DNA of 64,000 bases from CBDAPE01 sp965198325 (GTDB taxonomy: Bacteria > Pseudomonadota > Alphaproteobacteria > UBA828 > JAPUJA01), in assembly GCA_965198325.1 (NCBI GenBank), contig CBDAPE010000015.1, positions 372,001 to 436,000 on the forward strand, given 5' to 3'. Below the pieces are notes generated by a model. The model was not told the origin of the DNA, searched no databases, and saw only the letters and a program-made list of their open reading frames with translations. The position numbers and the translations under genes were made by a program. Positions 7,881 through 17,605 of the stretch are shown in pieces; the stretch's first letter is position 1; each line of letters opens with the position of its first letter.

Positions 7881-9182
7881 TTAAGCTCCGCCGAGAGCAC
7901 GGTAGATCGGAAAGCGCGCACAGAGTGCCCGAGCCTGCGCCGCTGCCGCCGCCTCTGCAGCGGAATTGTCATCGGGATGGGCTGCAAGTCCGTCGAGCAC
8001 ATCGCCGATGAGATGCCCGACGGTGCGGAATTCCGCCGTGCCGAAGCCGCGACTGGTCGCCGCCGGCGTACCCAACCGGATGCCCGACGTCACGGTCGGC
8101 TTCTCGGGATCGAACGGTATCGCGTTCTTGTTGCAGGTCATGCCGGCGTTCTCGAGGCTGATCTCGGCGGCTTTGCCGGTCAGCGTCTTTGACCGCAAAT
8201 CGACCAGCATGAGATGGGTGTCGGTCCCGCCCGAGACGATATCGACACCGCGCTCGACGAGGCTGTCCGCCAGAACTTTGGCGTTCTCCGCCACTTGAGC
8301 AGCATAGGCTTTGAATTCGGGCGTCAGCGCTTCGCCGAAAGCGACCGCCTTCGCCGCGATCGCGTGCATCAGCGGGCCGCCCTGAAGCCCCGGAAAGATC
8401 GCTGAGTTGATCTTCTTCGCGATCTCCTCGTCGTCCGACAGAATGATGCCACCACGCGGGCCGCGCAGGGTCTTGTGCGTGGTCGACGTGACCACATGGG
8501 CGTGGGGAAACGGGCTCGGGTGCACGCCGGCGGCGACCAGGCCGGCGAAGTGCGCCATGTCGACCATGAAGTAGGCACCGGCGGAATCGGCGATCCCGCG
8601 GAACCGGGCAAAGTCGATGATCCGGGGATAGGCCGAGCCGCCCGCGATGATCAGCTTGGGCCGATGTTCCGTGGCCAGCGCCTCGACCTCGTCGAAATCG
8701 ATCTGGTCGTCCTGACTGCGCACGCCGTACCCGATCGCGTCGAACCACTTGCCGGAAAGATTGGGCTTCGCGCCGTGGGTCAGGTGACCACCTGCAGCCA
8801 GGCTCATGCCCAGGATCGTATCGCCGGGCTTGATCAGGGCGAGAAAGACCCCCTGGTTGGCCTGGGAGCCGGAGCTCGGCTGGACGTTGGCGAAGCCGCA
8901 GCCGAACAGCTCTTTGGCCCGGTCGATGGCCAACTGCTCTGCGATATCGACAAATTCGCAACCGCCGTAATAGCGCCGGCCAGGATAGCCCTCGGCATAT
9001 TTATTGGTCAGGACCGAGCCTTGGGCCCGGAGAACCGCCGCACTCACGATATTCTCCGAGGCGATCAGCTCGATCGTGTTCTGCTGGCGCTCGAGTTCGA
9101 AATCAAGGGCGCGTTGGAGTTCGGGGTCGGTCTCCGCGAGTTCGGCGGAAAAGATCGGCAATTCGGAAGCACTCATTTCCAT
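7881..9182 (-). CDS. glyA: Serine hydroxymethyltransferase
   Basis: GlyA is a PLP enzyme that interconverts serine and glycine while loading tetrahydrofolate with a one-carbon unit. The sequence contains ELIASENIVS, YAEGYPGRRYYGGCEFVD, the PLP-lysine loop VVTSTTHKTLRGPRGG, and the C-terminal TSGIRLGTPAATSRGFG. I start at the ATG at 9182 (MEMSASELP), giving 433 residues; the ATG at 9176 is equally possible, and an open frame extends eight codons further upstream without family similarity. Confidence 0.96.
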   Translation of the reverse strand: MEMSASELPIFSAELAETDPELQRALDFELERQQNTIELIASENIVSAAVLRAQGSVLTNKYAEGYPGRRYYGGCEFVDIAEQLAIDRAKELFGCGFANVQPSSGSQANQGVFLALIKPGDTILGMSLAAGGHLTHGAKPNLSGKWFDAIGYGVRSQDDQIDFDEVEALATEHRPKLIIAGGSAYPRIIDFARFRGIADSAGAYFMVDMAHFAGLVAAGVHPSPFPHAHVVTSTTHKTLRGPRGGIILSDDEEIAKKINSAIFPGLQGGPLMHAIAAKAVAFGEALTPEFKAYAAQVAENAKVLADSLVERGVDIVSGGTDTHLMLVDLRSKTLTGKAAEISLENAGMTCNKNAIPFDPEKPTVTSGIRLGTPAATSRGFGTAEFRTVGHLIGDVLDGLAAHPDDNSAAEAAAAAQARALCARFPIYRALGGA

Positions 9183-9278
9183 AACGTTTCGTTCTCGTGG
9201 CTGCACTACTGTTTCAACCTGTCGTTACCCGGGCGATCCGATGCCGTCCAGCCGCGGTCGGCGGGTCATCGCCGCCGA

Positions 9279-9713
9279 TCAACTCATCTTTGCGACACGC
9301 CTCCCGTGCCGCCCCCCCTCGAACGGGGTATCCAGGAACACCCGCAAACAATCCTGGGCGACTTCGGCCCCCGTGGTTCGCGCACCCAGGACCAGCACGT
9401 TCGCATCGGTGTGGGCCCGGCTCATACGCGCGCTCACCGCATCGTGACACAGCGCGGCCCGAAGTTCGCGATGACGGTTGGCTGCAATGCTGATGCCAAT
9501 CCCGGTGCCGCAAATCAGCACGCCCCGGGTTGCGTCACCGGCGGCAAGCGCCTTGGCCATGCGATCGGCGAAATCGGGATAGTCGACTGCTTCGGGTCCC
9601 CGTGTCCCGAGATCCCGGACCGCGTACCCCATCGCCTCCAGCACCGCAGTCAGGTCGGCTTTCAACTGCACGCCAGCGTGGTCGGATGCGATCGCGATCG
9701 TTTCGTCCGTCAT
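9279..9713 (-). CDS. rpiB: Ribose-5-phosphate isomerase B
   Basis: RpiB interconverts ribose 5-phosphate and ribulose 5-phosphate in the pentose phosphate pathway. The 144-residue form starting at the ATG at 9713 begins MTDETIAIASDHAG, where family similarity begins; 53 further open codons upstream look like chance. Conserved elements are SDHAGVQLK, the catalytic Cys in LICGTGIGISIAANR, and the His loop ALCHDAVSARMSRAHTDANV. It lies upstream of glyA on the same strand, as in other Rhodospirillales. Confidence 0.95.
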   Translation of the reverse strand: MTDETIAIASDHAGVQLKADLTAVLEAMGYAVRDLGTRGPEAVDYPDFADRMAKALAAGDATRGVLICGTGIGISIAANRHRELRAALCHDAVSARMSRAHTDANVLVLGARTTGAEVAQDCLRVFLDTPFEGGRHGRRVAKMS

Positions 9714-9851
9714 GGTTCGCCCCGTATCCCGCCCTCCGCAATCGAGCAGAACAGAAATGTCCGAACTCCAAACCGAGGGCAATATATTGCATAAACCCGC
9801 CGCGACGCCACAACTTAGGCGATCGCGAGCGGCGTGGCGAACTCCAAGGGT

Positions 9852-9879
9852 TTGACAACCACACGAGCGCATGTAAAGA
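9852..9879 (+). promoter_or_regulatory. Candidate sigma-70 promoter for the mucR-like gene
   Basis: A perfect TTGACA (9852-9857) is followed after 16 bases by TAAAGA (9874-9879), a weak -10 match. It lies in the 260-base divergent region between rpiB and the mucR-like gene. The following 95 bases are markedly AT-rich for this genome, which would suit autoregulation by a MucR/Ros protein that binds AT-rich DNA. The 260-base region holds no gene that I recognise. Confidence 0.4.
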
Positions 9880-9973
9880 AATAGGTTTCATCTGGCAAAT
9901 TACTGAAGAACAATGAATTTTCGTCAAGCGAATAAGTACTCGAATGAAACGTCAGAAAAATGGATTACGACCA

Positions 9974-10429
9974 ATGAGTGATGTGACAGACAGCTCCATT
10001 CCTAATGACGAACTCGTGCGCATGGCAGCGGAAATCGCCTCGGCTTATGTCGGTCGGAACCGGTTGGCCAGTGGCCAAGTTTCCGACGTCATTCGCGCAG
10101 CCCATGCATCCTTGCTGGGAACGCAGACCCCAGGACCCGCCGGAGCCCAACGACCGAAACCGGCGGTTTCCGTCCGCCGCTCGATCACACCCGATTATCT
10201 GATATGCCTTGAGGACGGAAAAAAGCTGAAGATGCTCAAGCGGCATCTGCGGGCGCGCTACGACATGACGCCCGACGACTACCGGAATAAATGGGGCTTG
10301 CCCGCCGATTATCCGATGGTCGCACCGAACTACTCGAAGAAGCGGTCCGCCTTCGCGAAGCAGATCGGGCTCGGACGCAAGCCCGGCGCCCGCCGTAAGA
10401 AAGCCAGCGCAAAGAGCAAGAAGAAATAA
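9974..10429 (+). CDS. MucR/Ros-family transcriptional regulator with incomplete zinc ligands
   Basis: MucR/Ros proteins are small alphaproteobacterial DNA-binding regulators that act like nucleoid proteins at AT-rich promoters. Starting at the second ATG (9974) the protein is 151 residues. The N-terminal oligomerisation region begins after PNDELVRMAAEIASAYV, the finger region is DYLICLEDGKKLKMLKRHL, then YDMTPDDYRNKWGLPADYPM and a lysine-rich tail. Of the four Ros zinc ligands, Cys78 and His91 are present, the second Cys is Asp81, and the last His is missing (Arg95/Tyr96). Some Mesorhizobium paralogues are known to fold without zinc, so it may still be functional. Confidence 0.9.
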   Translation: MSDVTDSSIPNDELVRMAAEIASAYVGRNRLASGQVSDVIRAAHASLLGTQTPGPAGAQRPKPAVSVRRSITPDYLICLEDGKKLKMLKRHLRARYDMTPDDYRNKWGLPADYPMVAPNYSKKRSAFAKQIGLGRKPGARRKKASAKSKKK

Positions 10430-10430
10430 A

Positions 10431-10454
10431 CCGCGACAGCCGTCCTTGTCGCGG
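10431..10454 (+). terminator. Hairpin after the mucR-like gene
   Basis: CCGCGACA (10431-10438) pairs perfectly with TGTCGCGG (10447-10454) around an eight-base loop. It starts two bases after the stop codon. There is no T tract on the plus strand, so termination activity is uncertain. Confidence 0.45.
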
Positions 10455-10542
10455 CGGCCAGCCCTTGCGCATCCCCGGACCGCCCGTTAGGCTTTCTCTA
10501 AAGAGCCGTAACCGGCTGCGGAACCGAAAGGGAGCGCCGCTC

Positions 10543-11790
10543 GTGGCACGCCGAGCCGCAATCGCATTTCAACCAGGCCCCCTCGTGCGGGCAACGCTCG
10601 CACTGGCCGTTGCCGGTGCGGTTGCCCTCGGCACTGAGCGGGCCGAGGCCGACGACATCACGATCGGCACCCTGGTTCCGCTGACGGGCGATCTGCAGGC
10701 CTACGGCGGGGACATCCTGAACGGGTCGATCCTCGCGGTCGACGAGATCAACGCGGCCGGTGGTGTGCTTGGCCAGACCCTCGCGCTTGCCGTCGGCGAT
10801 ACCCAGACGAAACCCCAGGCGGGTGTTGACGCCGCCCAGAAACTCCTCTCATTGGAAGGTGCCGTGGCGCTGGTGGGCGCGTTGTCGAGCGGCGTGACGA
10901 TCCCGATCGCCTCTTCGGTTTCCAAGCCCAATAGGATCGTCCAGATCAGCAACGCATCGACTTCGCCGGTCATTTCCACGCTCGACGACGACGATTTCCT
11001 GTTCCGCACGATTCCGTCGGACGCGTTTCAGGGTGTGGCTCTCGCCCAGGTCGTGGTCGAGAGCGGACTGATGAACGTGGGAACCCTCTACATCAACAAC
11101 GATTACGGCGAGGGGCTGGCCAACAGCTTCAGGGACGCGTTCGAGGCGCTAGGCGCGGACAATTCCGCAGCCCTGCCCTACGAGCCGGGCAACGCCTCCT
11201 ATCGGGGCGAGCTCGCGGCGGTTTCGCGGGACGGCGCCGAGGCGCTGCTGCTGATCGGCTATCCCGAGAACGGCGTCATCATTCTTCGCCAGGCGCTTGA
11301 GGAAGGTTATTTCACCAAGTTCATTTTCACCGACGGTATGAAATCTCCTAAGATTATCGAGGCAATCGGCTCCTATCTCGACGGCTCGATCGGCACCAAC
11401 CCCCAAGCCTTGGGCGACAGCGACCCGGCGATGCATTTTGCAACGGCTTACGAAGAGCACTTCGGCGCGCCCGTACTCACCCCCTTCGTCGACGCCGCCT
11501 ACGACGCCGTCTATATCCTGGCGCTCGCCATCGAAGCGGCTGGCAGTTCCGACAAAGTTGCGATTCGCGACCACTTGCGCAACGTCGCCAACCCGCCCGG
11601 AACCAGCGTCGGGCCCGGCGAATGGGCCAAGGCGAAGGCTTTGATCGCCGAAGACGAGGCGGTAAATTACATCGGCGCGGCCGGGGCCCACGATTTCGAC
11701 GCCGGCGGCGACGTCGAGGGTACCTTTGCATTCTGGACGATCGAGAACGGCGAATTCGTCACGCTCAAGGTGTTCCGGCCCGAAAGCTGA
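10543..11790 (+). CDS. Branched-chain amino acid-type ABC transporter, periplasmic substrate-binding protein
   Basis: This is a type I periplasmic binding protein of the LivJ/LivK (Peripla_BP_6) family, feeding the LivHMGF transporter encoded next to it on the opposite strand. I chose the GTG at 10543 because AAAGGGAGCG lies just upstream; it gives 415 residues with a signal peptide (hydrophobic stretch ATLALAVAGAVALG, cleavage probably near AEA/DD). Typical elements are ITIGTLVPLTGDLQAYG, NAAGGVLGQTL, VGALSSGVTIPIAS, and FVDAAYDAVYILALAIEAAG. The ligand cannot be deduced; related proteins bind branched-chain amino acids, amides or urea. Its stop is 14 bases from the convergent livM stop. Confidence 0.92.
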   Translation: MARRAAIAFQPGPLVRATLALAVAGAVALGTERAEADDITIGTLVPLTGDLQAYGGDILNGSILAVDEINAAGGVLGQTLALAVGDTQTKPQAGVDAAQKLLSLEGAVALVGALSSGVTIPIASSVSKPNRIVQISNASTSPVISTLDDDDFLFRTIPSDAFQGVALAQVVVESGLMNVGTLYINNDYGEGLANSFRDAFEALGADNSAALPYEPGNASYRGELAAVSRDGAEALLLIGYPENGVIILRQALEEGYFTKFIFTDGMKSPKIIEAIGSYLDGSIGTNPQALGDSDPAMHFATAYEEHFGAPVLTPFVDAAYDAVYILALAIEAAGSSDKVAIRDHLRNVANPPGTSVGPGEWAKAKALIAEDEAVNYIGAAGAHDFDAGGDVEGTFAFWTIENGEFVTLKVFRPES

Positions 11791-11804
11791 CGCGGTTCGG
11801 ACGC

Positions 11805-12770
11805 TTAGCCGTCTTCCGGTTTGCCGGGCGGCTTGGTCCGCCGGCGACGGCCACCAAGCAGGCCCTCCGGGCGGGCCAGCAGGATTATCTGGAGCAGCAC
11901 GCCAATCAGCAACAGCCGGAGCGCACCGGCCTGGGTGACCATGTCGGCGGGCAGGCGATTGGTCAGATACTCTGTGCCCGACCAAACCAGCCAGATCGCG
12001 AACGCGCCCAAGATCGCGCCGCGGTTGTTGCCCGACCCGCCCGCGATCAGCATGACCCAGACGAGGAAGGTGGCGAGCTCGGGCTCGAACGCCTCGGGGC
12101 TGATGAAACCGAAGAAATGCGCGTAGAACGCGCCCGCCAGCCCCATGATCATGGAGCCCAGCACGAACGCCTCGAGGCGGAAGCGCACGACGTTCTTGCC
12201 TGCGGCCTGGGCGGTTTCCTCGTTCTCGCGAATGGCGCGCAGGACCCGGCCCCAGGGTGATTTGTGAGCCCGTTCGAGCGTCACATAGACGAGCAGCAGG
12301 GCGGCGAGCACGATGGCGAGAAATACCAACTGGGCCCAGCCCGGTCCGAGCAGGGTAGCATGGGGCTTGAGGATGCCCGCAATACCGCGCACGCCGTTGG
12401 TGAGCCAGCCCTCGTTCTTGAGCACGAGGCGCAGAATCTCGGCGATGCCGATGGTCGCGATGGCCAGATAGTCGGCCCGCAGGCGGAGCGTGATCAACCC
12501 GATGAGGAGCGCCACGACGCCCGAAACAGCCATCGCGCCAGCCAACCCGACGATGAAGGGCGCGCCGAAGCCGCCGAGATAGAACTCGGAGGAACCGGTG
12601 GTGAGAATCGCGCTGGCATAGGCGCCGACGGCGAAGAAACCGGCGATACCGATATTGAACAGGCCCGTGCCGCCCCACTGCAGATTGAGCCCGAGAGTAA
12701 GCAGACCGAAGATGGCCGCGAAGATAACGAAGTGGACGAGAATGCCCCAGGCCCCGACGAGCTCAATCAT
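11805..12770 (-). CDS. livM: Branched-chain amino acid ABC transporter permease LivM
   Basis: LivM is one of the two membrane channel subunits. The ATG at 12770 overlaps the livH stop as ATGA and gives 321 residues; the open frame continues upstream over livH but without meaning. About ten hydrophobic helices are visible, with the conserved LGLNLQWGGTGLFNIGIAGF near the start, LRADYLAIATIGIAEILRLV, and VWVMLIAGGSGNNRGAILGA near the end. A basic tail GGRRRRTKPPGK closes it. Confidence 0.95.
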   Translation of the reverse strand: MIELVGAWGILVHFVIFAAIFGLLTLGLNLQWGGTGLFNIGIAGFFAVGAYASAILTTGSSEFYLGGFGAPFIVGLAGAMAVSGVVALLIGLITLRLRADYLAIATIGIAEILRLVLKNEGWLTNGVRGIAGILKPHATLLGPGWAQLVFLAIVLAALLLVYVTLERAHKSPWGRVLRAIRENEETAQAAGKNVVRFRLEAFVLGSMIMGLAGAFYAHFFGFISPEAFEPELATFLVWVMLIAGGSGNNRGAILGAFAIWLVWSGTEYLTNRLPADMVTQAGALRLLLIGVLLQIILLARPEGLLGGRRRRTKPPGKPEDG

Positions 12771-13630
12771 TGTTTCGCTCCGCCGCCGAGCAGGCCCGCA
12801 GGACGCAAGACCAGGATGATGACCATCAGGGCAAAGGCAACAGCGGGTTTGTAGTCCGGCGTAATGACCAAGGTCGACATCTCCTGGGCGATGCCGATGA
12901 CCATGCCGCCCGCAATCGCGCCGTAGGGTTTGCCGATACCGCCCAATATTGCGGCGGCGAACAGCGGCAACAACAGCCGCCAGCCCATTACCGGATGGAG
13001 CTGGGTGTCGATCGCGAGAAAGATACCGGCCGCGGCCGTGAGCGATGCACCGATCACCCAGGTCCAGATGATCACCCGTTCCGTATCGATTCCGCTCACC
13101 CGGGCGAGCGAGGGGTTGTCGCTCATCGCGCGCATCGCCTTGCCGATCCGGGTGTACTGGAGAAACACGTGCAGCGCCGCGACCAGCAGAATCGAGCCGC
13201 CCAGGATGTAGAGTTGGTCCGGCTTGATCCCGAGACCCCAGAAGCAGATGGGCAGCTTGATGCCCTGCTCGTAGACATGGATCGAGGGACCCCAGATGAG
13301 CTGGATCAGGCTGCGCAGGATGAGTGCCACGCCGAACGACGAGATCAGCAGAATGACCGGCGAGGTACGCCGCAGACGGCGGTAGAGCACCTGGTCGATG
13401 ACGATCGCCAGCACAGCGCCGCCCAGCATGGCGAGCGGGAAGGCAACGAACATGGGGAAACCCAGGGTCACAACGAAGAAAAAGGCGAAATAGGCGCCCG
13501 CCATCATCATGTCGCCGTGGGCGAAGTTCGCGAACCGGATGATGCCGTAGACCAGCGAGAGACCGATCGCGCCGAGCGTAATAATCGCGCCCAGCACGAT
13601 GCCGTAGATCAGGAGTTGCAGGATCTCCAT
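12767..13630 (-). CDS. livH: Branched-chain amino acid ABC transporter permease LivH
   Basis: LivH is the second membrane channel subunit, 287 residues with about eight hydrophobic helices. Family hallmarks are LGAIGLSLVYGIIRFANFAH near residue 18, DQVLYRRLRRTSPVILLISS, RAMSDNPSLARVSGID (the coupling-helix region contacting the ATPases), and AAAILGGIGKPYGAIAGGMV. It follows livF by five bases and overlaps livM. Confidence 0.95.
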   Translation of the reverse strand: MEILQLLIYGIVLGAIITLGAIGLSLVYGIIRFANFAHGDMMMAGAYFAFFFVVTLGFPMFVAFPLAMLGGAVLAIVIDQVLYRRLRRTSPVILLISSFGVALILRSLIQLIWGPSIHVYEQGIKLPICFWGLGIKPDQLYILGGSILLVAALHVFLQYTRIGKAMRAMSDNPSLARVSGIDTERVIIWTWVIGASLTAAAGIFLAIDTQLHPVMGWRLLLPLFAAAILGGIGKPYGAIAGGMVIGIAQEMSTLVITPDYKPAVAFALMVIILVLRPAGLLGGGAKQ

Positions 13631-13635
13631 CGCGT

Positions 13636-14340
13636 TCAGCCCCCGAGGAACATGTCGGCGACTTCGCGGTTGGCGAGCAGGTTGGTGCCCGTATCGTCGG
13701 CCCGGTTCCGCCCCATGGCGAGGACGTAGCCGCGATGGGCGAGCGAAAGCGCTGCGCGGGCATTCTGCTCGACCATGAGCACGGCGACGCCCAGCGCGTT
13801 GATCGCGACGATCCGTTCGAAGATCAGATCGGTGTAGCGCGGCGAAAGACCCGCTGTCGGCTCATCGAGCAGCAGGAGACGGGGCTCGAGCATGAGCGCG
13901 CGGCCGATCGCGACCATCTGGCGCTCGCCGCCCGAAAGCTGGCCTGCCGGACGACGGCGCTTTTCCGCCAGAGGCGGGAAGATCTCGTAGATGTTCTCGA
14001 TCCGGGCGGTGTAATCGTCGGTGCGGATGAACGCTCCCATGTCGAGGTTTTCACGCACGGTCAGCGACGGGAAGACGTTCTCTTCCTGGGGCACGTAACC
14101 CATGCCGAGACGGACGATCCGGTCCGGGCGCCGGTTGGCGATCTCATCGCCGTCAAACCGGATCGAGCCGTCCTGTGTCTTGACCAGACCGAAAACCGCC
14201 TTCATGACGGTTGATTTTCCCGCACCGTTGGGCCCGACGATGACGACGATCTCGTCGTCGCCAATGTCGAGGTCGATGCCGTGGAGGATATCGACCGCGC
14301 CGTAGCCGCCGTAAAGCCCACGGACCTCGAGCAGGCTCAT
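13636..14340 (-). CDS. livF: Branched-chain amino acid ABC transporter ATP-binding protein LivF
   Basis: This 234-residue ATPase powers the Liv transporter. Walker A is VGPNGAGKSTVMKAVFGL, the LivF-type segment GMGYVPQEENVFPSLTVREN follows, the signature is LSGGERQMVAIGRAL, Walker B is LLLLDEPTAGLSP, and the switch His region reads VLMVEQNARAALSLAHRGYV. The start ATG shares its A with the livG stop (TGATG), so the two are translationally coupled. Confidence 0.96.
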   Translation of the reverse strand: MSLLEVRGLYGGYGAVDILHGIDLDIGDDEIVVIVGPNGAGKSTVMKAVFGLVKTQDGSIRFDGDEIANRRPDRIVRLGMGYVPQEENVFPSLTVRENLDMGAFIRTDDYTARIENIYEIFPPLAEKRRRPAGQLSGGERQMVAIGRALMLEPRLLLLDEPTAGLSPRYTDLIFERIVAINALGVAVLMVEQNARAALSLAHRGYVLAMGRNRADDTGTNLLANREVADMFLGG

Positions 14341-15116
14341 CAGGCTCGCCCGCGACCGCCGAGATAGGCTTCGATGACCTGCTCGTGGCGGCGGATCTCG
14401 TCCATGCTGCCTTGGGTGAGCACCCTACCCTCGGCCATAACCACGACCGGATGGCAGAGGCTCGCGATCAAGTCCATGTCGTGCTCGATGATGCAGAAGG
14501 TGTAGCCTTCGTCGCGGTTGAGACGGACTATATTCTCGCGCAGCTTGACCATCAGCGTCGGGTTGACGCCGGCGCCGGGCTCATCGAGCAGCAACGTGCG
14601 CGCGCCCGACATCATGGTTCGTCCGAGCTCGAGGAGTTTTTTCTGTCCGCCCGAGAGATTTCCGGCGAGCTCGTCGTGCAAATCGGCAAGCTCGAGAAAG
14701 TCCAGCACGCTCTCGGCGCGACGGGCGAGTTCGCGCTCCTGGGCGCGCACCCGGCCCCAGTAAAACCAGGAGACGGCGAGGTTCTCGCCCACCTGGCCCG
14801 CCGGCACGACCATGAGATTCTCCAGAACGGTCATCTCCTGAAGTTCATGGGGGATCTGGAAGGTCCGCATGAGGCCGCGCGCAAACAGCTTGTGCGGCGG
14901 GGCGCCCGTAATGTCGTCGTTATCGAGCCGGACGTGGCCGGAATCGGGTTTGAGCGCGCCGGCGATAATGTTGAACAGGGTCGTCTTGCCCGCCCCGTTC
15001 GGCCCGATCAAACCCGTAATCGAACCCCGGGGAATCTCGAAGGAGCAGCCGTCGACGGCACGCACGCCGCCGAATGTCTTGACGACGTCGCTGACGGCGA
15101 TTGCCGCAACGCTCAC
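14340..15116 (-). CDS. livG: Branched-chain amino acid ABC transporter ATP-binding protein LivG
   Basis: LivG is the partner ATPase of LivF, 258 residues. It begins at a GTG (15116) overlapping the stop of the preceding small gene as GTGA. Walker A is IGPNGAGKTTLFNIIAGAL, followed by the LivG-type GLMRTFQIPHELQEMTVLEN, the signature LSGGQKKLLELGRTM, Walker B TLLLDEPGAGVNP, and the switch segment FCIIEHDMDLIASLCHPVVV. It is the second gene of the five-gene operon. Confidence 0.96.
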   Translation of the reverse strand: MSVAAIAVSDVVKTFGGVRAVDGCSFEIPRGSITGLIGPNGAGKTTLFNIIAGALKPDSGHVRLDNDDITGAPPHKLFARGLMRTFQIPHELQEMTVLENLMVVPAGQVGENLAVSWFYWGRVRAQERELARRAESVLDFLELADLHDELAGNLSGGQKKLLELGRTMMSGARTLLLDEPGAGVNPTLMVKLRENIVRLNRDEGYTFCIIEHDMDLIASLCHPVVVMAEGRVLTQGSMDEIRRHEQVIEAYLGGRGRA

Positions 15117-15328
15117 CGGCGTCGTCCCGATGTCTTGCCCTGCTTCGAGAGCACGTAATCGAGTTTCTGCATCGCAAGCCGGGTCAGCTCCGATTCGCTG
15201 GCCGTGGGGTCGCCCACGATCGAGGCTTCGGTCAGGCTCTCGACATCCATCGCCGAGACCTTGACGTAGCTGCCCACTGAATGGAACTCGATGATGACTT
15301 CACGGCCTCCGGCCGTGCGTTCCTTCAT
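15113..15328 (-). CDS. Small conserved protein heading the liv operon (possibly DUF6898)
   Basis: This 71-residue protein contains REVIIEFHSVGSYVKVSAMD, then EASIVGDPTASESEL, and ends in a helix with LDYVLSKQGK and a basic tail. I recall similar short proteins (DUF6898) from Rhodospirillales, but this is from memory. It has no signal peptide or membrane helix, so it should be cytosolic. Its stop overlaps the livG start as GTGA, which ties its translation to the transporter and supports it being a real gene. Function unknown. Confidence 0.75.
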   Translation of the reverse strand: MKERTAGGREVIIEFHSVGSYVKVSAMDVESLTEASIVGDPTASESELTRLAMQKLDYVLSKQGKTSGRRR

Positions 15329-15435
15329 GCCCGCCTGCCACCCTTCGGTACCTGTACGGTTCGGGACGCCAGCATGCCCCGCGGCCCGGCGTGGCGCAAG
15401 GCGAGCTGGGGCATCGGGGGGACTGGACAGACGGC

Positions 15436-15455
15436 CCTAACTGACCAACATTAGG
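15436..15455. promoter_or_regulatory. Inverted repeat upstream of gcdH, candidate operator
   Basis: CCTAA and TTAGG, separated by ten bases, lie 28 bases before the gcdH start and 15 bases before its AAGGAG ribosome binding site, in the divergent region between the liv operon and gcdH. The position would suit a repressor or LysR-type regulator such as the GcdR proteins known for gcdH elsewhere. No regulator gene is adjacent. Confidence 0.3.
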
Positions 15456-15482
15456 ACCGTAGCGACCGACAAGGAGACCGCC

Positions 15483-16706
<1,224 letters not shown>

Positions 16707-16759
16707 CCGAACCTCCGGCCACCCGGTTCTCGATGGAGCGCGATGATGCTCGCGTTCCC

Positions 16760-17572
16760 CTAGTCCTCGCCGCCCTCCCAACCGCGAGTCATCACCGTGC
16801 CGCCATCGATCGAGAGCAACACGCCGGTGACGTTGTCGGCGCCGTCCGACGACAGGTAGAGCACGGCGTTGGCCACATCCTCGACCGTCGAGACCCGGCC
16901 CAGCGGAATGATGTCCGCCGCCATCTGGCGCCAGACTTTCTCCTCGAGCCCGGTGCCGCTCCAGACCTTGACATGCATCGGCGTATCCACATCTCCCGGG
17001 TTGACCGCGTTGACCCGGATGTGATCCCCGGCGAGATCGGCGGCCATGCCCTGGGTCAGATGGTTGACCGCGCGCTTCGTGACGCCGTAGAGGGTCGTGT
17101 GGGGATAGCAGACGAGGCCAGACTCAGACGACATGTTGACAATGGAGCCGCCCTGGCCCTGTTTCTTCATCTGCCGGACCGTGGCGCGCGCCATGTAGAA
17201 TTGGGCATTCAGGTTCACGTCGAGGATCTCGTGCCAGAGCTCGTCGGTTATCTCGTCGAACGGCTGGGTGGTGAACTTGCCCGCGTTGTTAAACAGAATG
17301 TCGAGCTTGCCGAAGCGCTCGACCGTCCCGGCAACCAGAGCGTCGGCGAAGGCCGACTCGGTGACGTCGCCCGCGGTGAAGGCCGCCGCACCGCCCGCCG
17401 CCTCGATCTCGCCCACGATACGGCTGCCGTTCGTCTCGTTACGCCCCGTGATCATGACCGACGCGCCGCATTCGGCGTAGGCCTTGGCCGTGCCCTCGCC
17501 GATGCCCGAGGTGCCGCCGGTGACCAGGGCCACCTTGCCGGCGAACGCGTTCTTCGCAAATAGTTGAGCCAT
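16760..17572 (-). CDS. SDR-family oxidoreductase (first of a tandem pair)
   Basis: This is a classical short-chain dehydrogenase of 270 residues. The NAD(P) motif is TGGTSGIGEG near residue 20, NNAG is at about residue 91, the catalytic Ser is in NMSSESG, and YGVTK carries Tyr and Lys. The end IDGGTVMTRGWEGGED is longer than usual. GGGAGA precedes the ATG. Its N-terminus MAQLFAKNAFAGKVALVTGG closely parallels that of the next gene, MGQLFASDAFAGRGVLITGA, so the two look like tandem duplicates. Substrate unknown. Confidence 0.88.
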   Translation of the reverse strand: MAQLFAKNAFAGKVALVTGGTSGIGEGTAKAYAECGASVMITGRNETNGSRIVGEIEAAGGAAAFTAGDVTESAFADALVAGTVERFGKLDILFNNAGKFTTQPFDEITDELWHEILDVNLNAQFYMARATVRQMKKQGQGGSIVNMSSESGLVCYPHTTLYGVTKRAVNHLTQGMAADLAGDHIRVNAVNPGDVDTPMHVKVWSGTGLEEKVWRQMAADIIPLGRVSTVEDVANAVLYLSSDGADNVTGVLLSIDGGTVMTRGWEGGED

Positions 17573-17605
17573 TGTCGTCTTCTCCCCTGAAATAGCCGTC
17601 GAGGC

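Noticed and set aside
6300..9206. An FMN riboswitch in front of the riboflavin genes
   Set aside because: The gaps between glyA, nrdR, ribD and ribE are too short and no FMN element sequence is seen; the genes appear to be read through from upstream.
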